A stretch of DNA of 64,000 nucleotides from NCBI GenBank assembly GCA_001464385.1, contig LNFB01000248.1, positions 1-64,000 on the forward strand, written 5' to 3'. Every line of letters starts with the position of its first letter. The stretch's first letter is position 1. This DNA comes from Deltaproteobacteria bacterium Ga0077550 (GTDB lineage Bacteria; Myxococcota_A; Polyangia; Nannocystales; Nannocystaceae). The notes below the pieces were generated by a model that did no database searches, had not been told where the DNA came from, and saw only the letters and a program-made list of their open reading frames with translations. Positions 25,848 through 36,753 of this stretch are shown here, piece by piece. Both the position numbers and the translations under genes were made by a program.

Positions 25848-26579
25848 TCAGCTGACGGACGACGGCGGCGGCGTCATCCCGCGCAGGAAGAACGCCATGA
25901 GCTCGTCGGCGACGCCCTCGGCCTGGCCGAAGGCGCGCTCGCGGGCGCGGATCGCCGGGTCGTCGCCGTGCGCCATCAACATGTGCACGAGCGCCAGGCG
26001 CAGGCCACCGAGGGCGGTGACCGCCACCATGTGCACGTCGCACTGCCGGACGAGCCGCAGGCCCTGACCTACGCGAAGGGCGTCCTCGATCATGTTGAGG
26101 ACCTGCTCGAAGAAGTGGTTCACCCGCGCGCGGCTCTCTTCGTCGAAGCTGATCGGGTCGCGCAGGATGATCGTCGCGAGGTCGTCGTGCTCGATGACCG
26201 TGGCGACGACGCGGCGGAAGTTGGCGCGGAGCTGATCGAGCGGCGCGTCGGCGCCGGGCTCGAGCGAGATGCGACGCACCTGGGTCCGGATCAGCCGCAG
26301 GAACTCGTCGACGAGCTGGCTGAAGACCTCCTGCTTGCTCGCGAAGTAGAGGTAGAACGTGCCGCGGGCGATCCGGGCGTCGTCGATGATGTCGTGCACC
26401 GACGCCTGGTGATAGCCCTTGTCGCGGAACACCCGGCGCGCCGCGATGAGGATCGCCTCGCGCCGCTCGGTGCGGCGGCGCTCGGCCCGGATGGCTCGCC
26501 CGTCGGGCGCGAGATCGTCGCCGACGTCGGGGACCTCGGCGTCGCGGTCGTCTTCGGGGGCGTCGGCGTCGCGCATCAC
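25848..26579 (-). CDS. TetR-family transcriptional regulator
   Basis: 243 aa from GTG 26579 (ATG 26576 also in frame). After an acidic N-terminal extension of about 30 residues comes a canonical TetR helix-turn-helix: RREAILIAARRVFRDKGYHQASVHDIIDDARIARGTFYLYFASKQEVF, about 39-86. The helical ligand domain ends in MAFFLRG. The target is unknown; the adjacent phosphotransferase gene lies just upstream in the same direction of transcription but 53 bp away, so either that or a remote gene could be regulated. No palindrome like that of the first TetR gene is seen here. TAGACT ends 9 nt before the GTG. Confidence 0.9.
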   Translation of the reverse strand: MMRDADAPEDDRDAEVPDVGDDLAPDGRAIRAERRRTERREAILIAARRVFRDKGYHQASVHDIIDDARIARGTFYLYFASKQEVFSQLVDEFLRLIRTQVRRISLEPGADAPLDQLRANFRRVVATVIEHDDLATIILRDPISFDEESRARVNHFFEQVLNMIEDALRVGQGLRLVRQCDVHMVAVTALGGLRLALVHMLMAHGDDPAIRARERAFGQAEGVADELMAFFLRGMTPPPSSVS

Positions 26580-26588
26580 TCGCCGCGG

Positions 26589-26594
26589 AGTCTA
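26589..26594 (-). promoter_or_regulatory. -10-like element, leaderless pattern
   Basis: Minus strand TAGACT ends 9 nt before GTG 26579, the same hexamer and spacing as at 63621-63626. Confidence 0.45.
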
Positions 26595-26632
26595 GTGCAC
26601 CGCGGCGGGTCGTGCGAACCGAACGAGGACGC

Positions 26633-28075
26633 TCAGCCCGGCGGGTGGGCCGGGAAGTTCGCGCGGACCTGGCGCGGCTTCACGAGCTCGTGCGTCAACG
26701 CCCAGAGCGTGGTCGCGAAGGTCAGGACGATGGCGACGTGCAGCAGACCGGACACCGCCATGACGAGCCAGGCGAAGACGTAGTAGTCGCGCCGCGAGAG
26801 GAACTCGATGCGGGCGTACAGCCGCATGAGCAGCCGGGGATCGTTCGGGTTCACGTCCCACTTCAGCGCGTAGTGCGAGCCCGAGCCGGTGCGCAGCAGT
26901 TTGCGATACAGCGAGAGCGAGAGCGCGAGCTGGATGGCCACGGCGACGCCGCAGATCTGCAGCCAGATCGGCTGGCCCGTGACGGCGCTGAAGCCGACGC
27001 CCGAGCCGATGAAGAACATGAACTTGCCGACATCGTCGGTGAGCGTGTCGAACCACTCGCCGAACTTGCTCTCGGCGAACTTGAGCCGCGCCAGCTCGCC
27101 GTCGATGCCGTCGAGCATCGACGCGAGCTGCCAGAGCACGGCGCCCACGATGAGCCAGCCCGGCGAGGCGACGGTCGCCATCGCCGCCGTGACCGCGGCC
27201 GCGATGCTGACCATCAGCGAGAACGCGGTGACGTGGTTGGGGCGCACCGGGAAGTGCATCAGCACGCGCGTCGCGGCCAGGCTGAAGCGCCGGTTGATGT
27301 GGCGGGAGATGATGCCGTCGACCGACTTGCGCAGCGAGCGGACCAGCGCGCTCTGGGCCCGCTTGCGCTCGAACTCGTTGCGGGCGGGGTGCCACCAGCC
27401 GTCGCCGATGTCGGCGGCACGGACAGCACCGCGGGCGGCGAGATCGTCGAGGGCCTGGGTGAGGTTGCGGGTCTGGCCGTGGTCGTCGACGCGATCGAGG
27501 GCGTCGAACAGCGCGCGCGAGGCGACGAAGATGCCGGTCGACCAGACATCGCCGCGGCCGCCGAGGCCGGCGACCGGACCGGCGTTGGCCGAGGTGTCCA
27601 CGAGCGCGACCGCATGGGTGTCGGCGGGGAGCGTCGCGGCCTGCTCGCCGGCGGGCAGCGCGGCCATCGGCGCGCGGCCGACCGCGAGCGTCACGGCGTC
27701 GAGCGGCTCGGCGATGAGCGCCTTCACGACCGCCGGGTTGAAGATGCGATCGCACGGGGCGACGAAGAACTCGCCGCGGACATGGGGACGGGCGCGCCAC
27801 AGCGAGTAGGCGTCGTCCTCGGGGCGCTCGGCGTTGAACACCCAGGTGATCTCGAGGGACGCCAGCTGCGGGTCCGCGATCGTCGCGCGACGGACCTCGG
27901 CATCGGCGATCACGACCACGAACCGCCGCACGCCGTTGCGGGAAAGGACCATCAGGGCCCGCTTGACGAGGGTCACGCCGCCGCAGCGCGTCAGCGCCGT
28001 GGGAATCTCGCGGCCACGGCGGGTGCTCGTGGAGGTCGCGAACAGGACGGCCTGCTGGATGGGTGTCTTGACCAT
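26633..28075 (-). CDS. Fused nucleotidyltransferase / CDP-alcohol phosphatidyltransferase
   Basis: 480 aa from ATG 28075. Residues about 1-235 form a sugar-nucleotidyltransferase-like domain (QQAVLFATSTSTRRGREIPTAL as the degenerate nucleotide loop, FFVAPCDRIFNP as the metal-binding DxD-like site). From about 250 to 470 is a CDP-alcohol phosphotransferase with six or so membrane helices and the full signature DG-x2-AR-x8-G-x3-D-x3-D in DGELARLKFAESKFGEWFDTLTDD. This is the domain order of the IPCT-DIPPS enzymes that make CDP-inositol and di-myo-inositol phosphate 1-phosphate, and of bacterial relatives that make unusual phospholipids. The nucleotide loop departs from the usual AAGxGxR, so the first activity may be altered. 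Inner membrane. Confidence 0.85.
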   Translation of the reverse strand: MVKTPIQQAVLFATSTSTRRGREIPTALTRCGGVTLVKRALMVLSRNGVRRFVVVIADAEVRRATIADPQLASLEITWVFNAERPEDDAYSLWRARPHVRGEFFVAPCDRIFNPAVVKALIAEPLDAVTLAVGRAPMAALPAGEQAATLPADTHAVALVDTSANAGPVAGLGGRGDVWSTGIFVASRALFDALDRVDDHGQTRNLTQALDDLAARGAVRAADIGDGWWHPARNEFERKRAQSALVRSLRKSVDGIISRHINRRFSLAATRVLMHFPVRPNHVTAFSLMVSIAAAVTAAMATVASPGWLIVGAVLWQLASMLDGIDGELARLKFAESKFGEWFDTLTDDVGKFMFFIGSGVGFSAVTGQPIWLQICGVAVAIQLALSLSLYRKLLRTGSGSHYALKWDVNPNDPRLLMRLYARIEFLSRRDYYVFAWLVMAVSGLLHVAIVLTFATTLWALTHELVKPRQVRANFPAHPPG

Positions 28076-28290
28076 GGGGGGCTGGGCGAGGCGACGGAGA
28101 GTCGGTACGGCGCGGGCGAATGTGACGGAGCGGCGCCGCGATCGTGAAATTTCTCGACCGCGCTGGCGGAGGTAGTCCCACAGCTCGGCGGTCGGACGCA
28201 CGGCCCGGATGCGGTTTTTCCGTTGGCAATCTCACGGATCCCAGGAAATCCTCCAGGACACGTGCGTCCAGGAGATCCCCGCGGTCCGGG

Positions 28291-29433
28291 TCAACGGGTC
28301 AGGTCGTCGAGGGCGGCCGAGACGTTCGCGAGGGCCGGCTCCAGGGTCTCCGGCTCGACGCCGAAGGAGAGGCGGACGAAGCCCGGCATTTCGAACATCG
28401 TGCCGGGGACGACCTGGGTGTCGTAGCGCTGCCGGAGGTGCTCGCAGAACGCGACGTCCTGCATGAAATTGGGCAGCCGGACGAAGCCCGTGAGGCCCGC
28501 CGCCGGGGGGACCCACGCGACCCGCGCGTCGGCGGCGATCCATGCGTCCACGAGGCGGCGCCCCTGGGCGGCACAGGCAGCGGAACGGGCGAGCAGTGCC
28601 TCGGCGTGTTCGAGCACCCGGGTGCCGAGCCGGCTCGTCGCGACCGGCGGGGTGACGTGCAGGTAGTCCGACGCTGCACGAATCGCGCGGGCGGCGTCCG
28701 CGTCGGGGGTGACGATCCACCCGGCACGGATGGCGGAGACGCCGAACGCCTTGGTGGCGGAGCTCCAGCTCACCGCGTTGCGGGCCACGATCGCCGCGGG
28801 CGAAGCGACGGGGTCGGCGGCTGGCCACACGTGATCGAGGTAGACCTCGTCGACCAGCACCATCGCGCCGACGCGCGACGCGAGCTCCGCGACCGCGTGC
28901 AGCGTCTTCGGATCGATCGCGACGCCGCTGGGGTTGTGGAGGTTGGTGAGGATGACCGCGCGCGTGCGTGGGGTGAGCAACTGCGCGAGTCGTTCGGGGA
29001 CCACGGACCATCCCTCGTCGAAGCGACGCTCGAGTCGAGACACCATCGCGCCGAGGATCTCGGGCGCGCGCCGGAGCGCCTCGTAGGTCGGACGCTCGAC
29101 GACGACGTGATCACCGGCGCGGATGAGCGCGATGAGCACGTGTGTGATCGCGGTGCTCGCCGCGAGCGTCACCGTCACGCACGCGGGGTCGAGATCGTAG
29201 CGGCGCGCGACAGACTCGGTGAACTCTCGCGTCGCGGCCTCGCCGTCGCTCTGTCGGCACAGCGCGGCGACGTCGAGGTCGCGTCCCCACGCCGCCATCG
29301 CTTCGGCGTCGAACGTCCCGTCGTCGGAGGCGAACACGTCGGAGACGCCGCTCGCCGTGAGGTTGTAGCGCGCGCCTCGCGGGACCGACTTCGCCCACGC
29401 CATGTACTCGAAGGGTCGGAGCGGCGCCTTCAC
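28291..29433 (-). CDS. PLP-dependent class I/II aminotransferase
   Basis: 380 aa from GTG 29433. Fold type I features: TLAASTAITHVLIALIRAGD for cofactor phosphate anchoring, LTNLHNPSGVAID with the conserved Asn-Pro, LVDEVYLDH with the Asp that contacts the pyridine nitrogen, and SSATKAFGVSAIRAGW with the Schiff-base Lys. The C-terminal Arg for the substrate carboxylate is in FEMPGFVRLSFGV. Likely an amino-acid transaminase or a related beta-lyase; the substrate cannot be read. It stands alone, followed by a 215-bp gap before the phosphotransferase. An in-frame ATG exists 10 codons in. Confidence 0.9.
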   Translation of the reverse strand: MKAPLRPFEYMAWAKSVPRGARYNLTASGVSDVFASDDGTFDAEAMAAWGRDLDVAALCRQSDGEAATREFTESVARRYDLDPACVTVTLAASTAITHVLIALIRAGDHVVVERPTYEALRRAPEILGAMVSRLERRFDEGWSVVPERLAQLLTPRTRAVILTNLHNPSGVAIDPKTLHAVAELASRVGAMVLVDEVYLDHVWPAADPVASPAAIVARNAVSWSSATKAFGVSAIRAGWIVTPDADAARAIRAASDYLHVTPPVATSRLGTRVLEHAEALLARSAACAAQGRRLVDAWIAADARVAWVPPAAGLTGFVRLPNFMQDVAFCEHLRQRYDTQVVPGTMFEMPGFVRLSFGVEPETLEPALANVSAALDDLTR

Positions 29434-29500
29434 GGGCTGCGGATGTTTTCAGATCTGCGTCGGGGTCGCAAGCACGCGCGCGGCGCGGTCGCACTGCCAA

Positions 29501-31993
<2,493 letters not shown>

Positions 31994-32055
31994 GACTCCG
32001 CTCGGTTCATCGACCGCGCGTCGCCGCGCTGAACCGGAGCGCGCGGCCGGGTCCG

Positions 32056-32322
32056 CTACGGGCCGCGCCAGCGCGTCAGTCGCGACTTCGGATCGCGGTG
32101 GAGTACGCGCGCGAGCTTGGCGATCTCGGCGGCGACCCACGCGTCGTCGGGCAACGGCTCGATGCGCACCGCGCCGTCCTCCCAACCGAGGTCGCAGTCG
32201 ATCCTCCGCGCCTCGGGCAGATACACGTGCACGCGGTAGCGGGGGGGATCGCCGGGCTCACGCTCGAACACGAAGCGGGCGCCCGTCGCGGGGTGCAGGT
32301 CGGCGCCGGAGGTGCGGATCAC
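32056..32322 (-). CDS. Small protein, second gene of a GTGA-coupled pair
   Basis: 88 aa from GTG 32322. The start GTG and the TGA of the upstream gene overlap as GTGA, a classic coupling junction. The product begins VIRTSGADLHPATGARFVFE and continues with beta-rich YRVHVYLPEARRIDCDLGWEDGAVRIEPLPDDAWVAAEIAKLARVL, ending in an Arg-rich tail. GC3 is coding-like. No family recognised. Alternatively the pair is a single gene broken by a frameshift or sequencing error, since neither half looks complete alone. Confidence 0.6.
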   Translation of the reverse strand: MIRTSGADLHPATGARFVFEREPGDPPRYRVHVYLPEARRIDCDLGWEDGAVRIEPLPDDAWVAAEIAKLARVLHRDPKSRLTRWRGP

Positions 32323-32558
32323 CGGGGCCTCGATCCGCTGCCGTCGACGGTGTGGGTGTAGTCCGCGGCGAGGCCGTCGAAGCCCCGGTTGCACGGCGTG
32401 GTCCCGGCCGGTGGTGTCTCGTAGTACATCTTGGGCAGCGTGGTGAACGTGCTCCACGCGTCGTCGGGGATCGCCGCGCCGCAGACGTCGCAGTGGAACG
32501 GCGCCCGGGGTCGCTCGATGAGGTGCCACAGTGGGCCGCTGCCCGTCAACGTCGGCAT
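32319..32558 (-). CDS. Small Cys-motif protein, first gene of a GTGA-coupled pair
   Basis: 79 aa from ATG 32558. FHCDVCGAAIPDDAWSTFTT with CxxC and a later NRGFDGL/Cys suggests a small zinc-binding fold. The protein ends GSGSRPR at the TGA that overlaps the next start by 4 bp. Located between the kinase gene upstream and the large envelope protein. Function unknown. Confidence 0.6.
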   Translation of the reverse strand: MPTLTGSGPLWHLIERPRAPFHCDVCGAAIPDDAWSTFTTLPKMYYETPPAGTTPCNRGFDGLAADYTHTVDGSGSRPR

Positions 32559-32616
32559 CGCCGCGGGAGGGTGTCGCGTGGCGTCGCGTCGGTCAAGGCG
32601 GGGCGCGTCGGGGACC

Positions 32617-32648
32617 GGCCTCACCGCGTTGGCCAGGCCTCACCGCGT
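32617..32648. repeat. Direct repeat at the 3' end of the kinase gene
   Basis: GGCCTCACCGCGT occurs at 32617-32629 and 32636-32648, 19 bp apart. The second copy contains the last codons and stop of the kinase gene, so the first copy looks like a small duplication of the gene end. Confidence 0.7.
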
Positions 32649-35537
32649 CGTCACACCGAACGTCGGGCCGATCCGCTCGGCGTAGTCGGCACAGTCGTGC
32701 TCGCCAGCAGGGCAGGCCTCGATCGCGGCGCGGGCCAGGGCGACCGCCTCGTCCCGTCGTCCCCCGATCGCCAGCACCACGCGGCCGGTGAGCCAGCGCG
32801 CGGCGGCGAGGCGAGCGGCCCACTGCGCTTGCGCCGAGAACAGGTCGATCGCCCGGCGCGCCGCCGCCTCGGCCGCGGGCAGCTCGCCCTCGGCGAGGCA
32901 GCTCTCGGCGAGGCTGAGCAGCGCGATCGGCAGCTCGATGCGGGCGTCGAGCCGCGCGCGATCGAGGATCTCGATCGCGCGGGCGAAGTGTTGCCGCGCG
33001 CGGCCGTGGTCCCCGGCGTGCTGCTCGACCTCGCCGAGCGCCGAGAGACTCCCGGCGATCTCGGGGTGATCGGGTCCGTACAGCGCGACGTAGATCGCGA
33101 TCGCGCGCTCGAACGCGCCGCGTGACGCCGCGTACTCCCCGAGGTCGTACTCGAGCGCGCCGAGGTTGTGGTACGCCACGGCGACATCCGGGTGTTCGTC
33201 GCCGAAGCGACGCCGGTTCAGCTCGAGCTGGCGCTGGACCGCGGTGCGGGCCCCAATGCGGTCCCCGTTGGCGTTCAGCGCGACCGCGAGGTTGCCGAGC
33301 ACCGCAGCGACGTTCGGGTGATCGGCGGGGAGCGTCGCGCGATAGATGGCTTCGGCGCGCCGCGCCGCGTCGAGTGCCTCGGCATTGCGGCCCAGCTCGA
33401 GCAGCGCCGTGACCGAGTTGTTGAGCTCGCTGGCCACGCGCGGATGCTCGGGGCCCAGGAGATCCTCGTCGATCGCCCGCGCGCGCTGGTAGGCGTCGAG
33501 CGCCTCGGCGTCGCGCCCCTGGGCCTCCAGCGTGACCGCGAGGCTCGTCAGCGAGCCCGACACGTCGAGGTGGCGCTCGCCGAGCAGTCGCTCGCGCAAT
33601 GCGAGGCCCTCGCGCAGGATCTGCTCGGCCTCCTGGAGGCGACCGCCGGTCTGGAGCACCATGCCGCGGACGTTCATGGACTTGGCCACGAGCAGCGCGT
33701 CACCGGTGCGATCCGCCGCAGCGGCGGCGAAGCGCGACCAGATCAGCGCATCGTCCACGCGGCCGAGCTGCGAGCCGATCACGAACACCGCGTCGGCGAG
33801 CGCGCGTGCGGCGACGATGTCGTGGTGGTGGCGTTCGGCGAGCAGCGCTGCATTCGCGAGGGTGGCCTCGGCCGCCGCCGAGTCGCCGGTCTTGTCCTGC
33901 AGGTACCCGAGCGCGTACTCGGCCTCGGCGACCAGCGGCGGATAGCCCACCGCATCGACCATGGCGCGGGCCGCCTCCGCGCGGCGCAGCGCCTCGAAGA
34001 ACCTCCCGGCGCGGGCCTCGACGTCGATCTCCGCGAACTCGGCCCGCAGCGCGTCCACGCGGGCGCGCACCTCGGGATCGTCGGGCGGGGCGACGGCCTG
34101 CCGCAGGGCATCGAGGTCTGCGCAGGCCTCGATCGAGCCCAGGGCGCCGAGGATCCGCACGCTCTCGCGGGCGACGTCCGCGTCCGCGGCCACGAGCACC
34201 TTGGTCGTCGCGGCGAGCTCACGACGCCGGGCGCCGAGGCACGCGGTGCGCAGGTCGAGCATCGCGTCGGATTGCTCGCGTCGGACGTGGGTCGCCCTGC
34301 AGTTGTCGCGCGACATCTCCACGAGCTCGGCGGCGAAGGCATCGAGCCGGCGCTCGACCTCGATCCGCGCGGTGTCGGCCCAGGCCACGCCGGTGGCGGC
34401 GAGCGCCGCGGCCACCCGCCCGCGGACCTCGTCGTCCCAGATCCCGGCGAGCTCCGCCTGATCCGACTCGCACGGATCGTCGGGCCGAGCGGCGCGCCAC
34501 GTCGCCGCGACCCCGAAGCCGAACACGGCGAGGATCGCCGCGACGACGACGAACCGCCGCCGGCGCTCCGAGGGATCGCGGGCGAGGGCCGCGAGCAGCT
34601 CGTCCATGCTCGCGTGGCGCTGATCGGGCGCCGCCGCCAGCCCGCGCACGATCACCCGATGGACCCACGTCGGGACCTCACGATCCTCGGGCGCGAGGAT
34701 CCGGCCCGCCACCACGTTGGCCAGCATTGCGGCCGGCGTGTTGCCCTCGAACGGGCGGTGGCCGTACAGCGCCTCGTACAGCGCGACGCAGAACGAGAAC
34801 TGATCCGATCGCGCGTCGGCGGAGCCGCTGCCGTACAGCTCCGGTGCCATGTACGCAGGCGTCCCCGCGATGCCGTGCGTCGCGGTGTCGAGCGGCGTCG
34901 TCGTGACCGCGCCGCCCAGACTCACGCGTGCCTCGTCGGCGTCGGAGCTGGGCGCGTCGGCGCGGGCGAGCCCGAAGTCGACGACGCGCGCGCGACCGTC
35001 GTCGCCGATCATCACGTTGTCCGGTTTGAAGTCGCGGTGGATGATGCCCGCGCGGTGGGCCGCGGCGAGGCCAGAGCCGGCGGCGGCGAGCACGGCGACG
35101 ATCTCGCGCCACGTCCGCGGCGTCGCCAACCAGCCGCGCACGGTCGTGCCGGCGACGAACTCCATCGCGATCGCGACCGAACCGTCGACGATCTCGACGT
35201 CGTGGACGCCGACGACGTTGGGGTGGGCGAGCCGGGCGAGGGCCTGCGCCTCGGCGAGCAGCCGCGCGGCGCCGCGATCGGACCGGCTGCCGAACACGTG
35301 CTGGCTGCGGATGAGCTTGAGCGCGACCTTGCGATCGAGCCGCGGGTCGAACGCCGCATACACGCGGCCCATGGCGCCCGCGCCGAGCTCGTCGATCACC
35401 ACATAGCGGCCGATCGTCGCGCCGCGCGGCAGCGGTCCGCTGTCGATCGGCGGCGCGCCGTCCTCCGTGACGGTGTCGAGATCCGACGGCGGCGGCGAGC
35501 GCACCGGGATGATCGTGGGATCGTCCGCGAGGCTCAC
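32640..35537 (-). CDS. Membrane-bound Ser/Thr protein kinase with TPR tail
   Basis: 965 aa from GTG 35537, which overlaps the lipoprotein stop as GTGA. The kinase domain (about 42-320) has all Hanks motifs: GAGAMGRVY glycine loop, VALKLI Lys, IIHRDFKPDNVM catalytic loop, DFGLA metal loop and YMAPELYG. A transmembrane helix follows at about 327-347. The remaining 600 residues include repeated TPR units (ALAEFARD-like A-x3-Y-x2-A spacing, e.g. AEALDAYQRARAIDEDLLGPEHPRVASELNN). Cytoplasmic kinase, TPR sensor outside. Coupling to the upstream lipoprotein suggests the lipoprotein helps sense or deliver the signal. Targets unknown. Confidence 0.93.
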   Translation of the reverse strand: MSLADDPTIIPVRSPPPSDLDTVTEDGAPPIDSGPLPRGATIGRYVVIDELGAGAMGRVYAAFDPRLDRKVALKLIRSQHVFGSRSDRGAARLLAEAQALARLAHPNVVGVHDVEIVDGSVAIAMEFVAGTTVRGWLATPRTWREIVAVLAAAGSGLAAAHRAGIIHRDFKPDNVMIGDDGRARVVDFGLARADAPSSDADEARVSLGGAVTTTPLDTATHGIAGTPAYMAPELYGSGSADARSDQFSFCVALYEALYGHRPFEGNTPAAMLANVVAGRILAPEDREVPTWVHRVIVRGLAAAPDQRHASMDELLAALARDPSERRRRFVVVAAILAVFGFGVAATWRAARPDDPCESDQAELAGIWDDEVRGRVAAALAATGVAWADTARIEVERRLDAFAAELVEMSRDNCRATHVRREQSDAMLDLRTACLGARRRELAATTKVLVAADADVARESVRILGALGSIEACADLDALRQAVAPPDDPEVRARVDALRAEFAEIDVEARAGRFFEALRRAEAARAMVDAVGYPPLVAEAEYALGYLQDKTGDSAAAEATLANAALLAERHHHDIVAARALADAVFVIGSQLGRVDDALIWSRFAAAAADRTGDALLVAKSMNVRGMVLQTGGRLQEAEQILREGLALRERLLGERHLDVSGSLTSLAVTLEAQGRDAEALDAYQRARAIDEDLLGPEHPRVASELNNSVTALLELGRNAEALDAARRAEAIYRATLPADHPNVAAVLGNLAVALNANGDRIGARTAVQRQLELNRRRFGDEHPDVAVAYHNLGALEYDLGEYAASRGAFERAIAIYVALYGPDHPEIAGSLSALGEVEQHAGDHGRARQHFARAIEILDRARLDARIELPIALLSLAESCLAEGELPAAEAAARRAIDLFSAQAQWAARLAAARWLTGRVVLAIGGRRDEAVALARAAIEACPAGEHDCADYAERIGPTFGVTTR

Positions 35538-36721
35538 GGCGCGGGCGTGTGATCGGCCGGGGCGTCCGAGCCCAGGAGGTCGAACGACCAGTACTGGGTG
35601 AAGTCCGGGTCGTAGCCGTCGACGTACGAGCCCTCGGGGCAAGCGGCCCAGCTCGCCTCCTGCTGGTCGGCCTCCCGCAGCAGGCCGGCGTGCAGCTCGA
35701 GGACATCGGGGTCGCCCAGGTCGCTGCGCGCGACCCTGAGCTCGAGCAGATCGCCCTGCTGGTAGACGTCGCCGTCGCCGAGGGTCCAGCTCGCGGGCGA
35801 CCACGCGGCGCCGTCGTACGCGAGCACGTCGCTGTAGATGTTGTCGGCCCGCCAGCGCACGTGCCAGCGCGCCGAGAAGGGCAGGGCGGGCGACTGGGTG
35901 TTGTAGAGCACGCCGTCGGCCGTGCCCGCGGGTCCGCCGAGGTAGAACACCACCCAGACCGATGCGTTGACGATCGCGACGTCGGGGCTGCGCATCCCGA
36001 GGTAGACGTAGTCGGCGTCCCACGCGACGCGGGCGACGTGGCCGTCGGTCGAGGTCGCGAGGCCCTCGTCGCCGTTCCAGTCGTCGACGCCGTCGATCCC
36101 GATGGTGTGGCCGTAGCGGCTGACGAACCCGTCGCTGGTCCACTCCGCCGCCAGTGGCGTGCCGTCGGCCGCGGTGGCGACCGTGGTCACGCGCACGCGC
36201 AGGTCCTGGGCGGACCCCAGCGGCGACGCGGGCGTGACGGTGAACGCCGTGTCGCCGTCGGCCGAGTCCACGGCGGCGTCGAGGGCGACGCACGTCCCGA
36301 AGTCATCGGCGGACAGCTGGATCGCGCCGGTGCAGCCGCCATCGTCGGCGACGACGCTCGCGGGATCCATCGCCGCCGAGAACGTCACCGTGATCGCGGT
36401 GGTCGGCTCGACGCCGGAGACACCGTCGGGCGTGACCATGACGACCGTCGGTCCGTCGCCCGCCGTCGTCGCCGCGGTGGTGTCCGCGGACGTCGTGCCC
36501 GACTCGGTGCCGCCGTCCGTCGACGCGGTGTCGGCGTTCGAACTCGACGAGGCGTCGGTCGCCAGCGAGGTGCTGAACATCGTCGGGTCGATGGTGTCTG
36601 CGGTCACCTCGCCCGAGCCGAGGTCGTCGCCGTCGGTGCCATCGCCGGGCTGCCGCGCGCCGTCACCGCCGGCACAGCCGACGCCGACCGTGCACGCCCA
36701 GAGCATCGCCCGCCGTCTCAC
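35534..36721 (-). CDS. Lipoprotein with Big_5-like and CBM9-like domains
   Basis: 395 aa from GTG 36721. Signal peptide with lipobox VGVGC (Cys about 16), then a Ser/Thr/Asp linker to about residue 90. Residues about 92-190 fit a bacterial Ig-like (SbsA/Big_5) domain (PTVVMVTPDGVSGVEPTTAITVTFSAAMDPASV). The C-terminal 190 residues (TIGIDGVDDWNGDEGLATSTDGHVARVAWDADYVYLGMRS) resemble a family 9 carbohydrate-binding module. Its stop overlaps the kinase start, so the two are translated together. A carbohydrate-binding input domain for the kinase is a reasonable guess. TAGCGT ends 6 nt before the GTG. Confidence 0.82.
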   Translation of the reverse strand: MRRRAMLWACTVGVGCAGGDGARQPGDGTDGDDLGSGEVTADTIDPTMFSTSLATDASSSSNADTASTDGGTESGTTSADTTAATTAGDGPTVVMVTPDGVSGVEPTTAITVTFSAAMDPASVVADDGGCTGAIQLSADDFGTCVALDAAVDSADGDTAFTVTPASPLGSAQDLRVRVTTVATAADGTPLAAEWTSDGFVSRYGHTIGIDGVDDWNGDEGLATSTDGHVARVAWDADYVYLGMRSPDVAIVNASVWVVFYLGGPAGTADGVLYNTQSPALPFSARWHVRWRADNIYSDVLAYDGAAWSPASWTLGDGDVYQQGDLLELRVARSDLGDPDVLELHAGLLREADQQEASWAACPEGSYVDGYDPDFTQYWSFDLLGSDAPADHTPAP

Positions 36722-36727
36722 GGCGAC

Positions 36728-36733
36728 ACGCTA
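36728..36733 (-). promoter_or_regulatory. -10-like element, leaderless pattern
   Basis: Minus strand TAGCGT ends 6 nt before the GTG at 36721. Confidence 0.35.
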
Positions 36734-36753
36734 AGGCACCCCCGCCGACGCCG

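Noticed and set aside
28076-28290. Gap between aminotransferase and phosphotransferase as a hidden RNA gene
   Set aside because: A short AT-richer patch and imperfect repeats (CCAGGA) are visible, but no stable fold or tRNA-like features.
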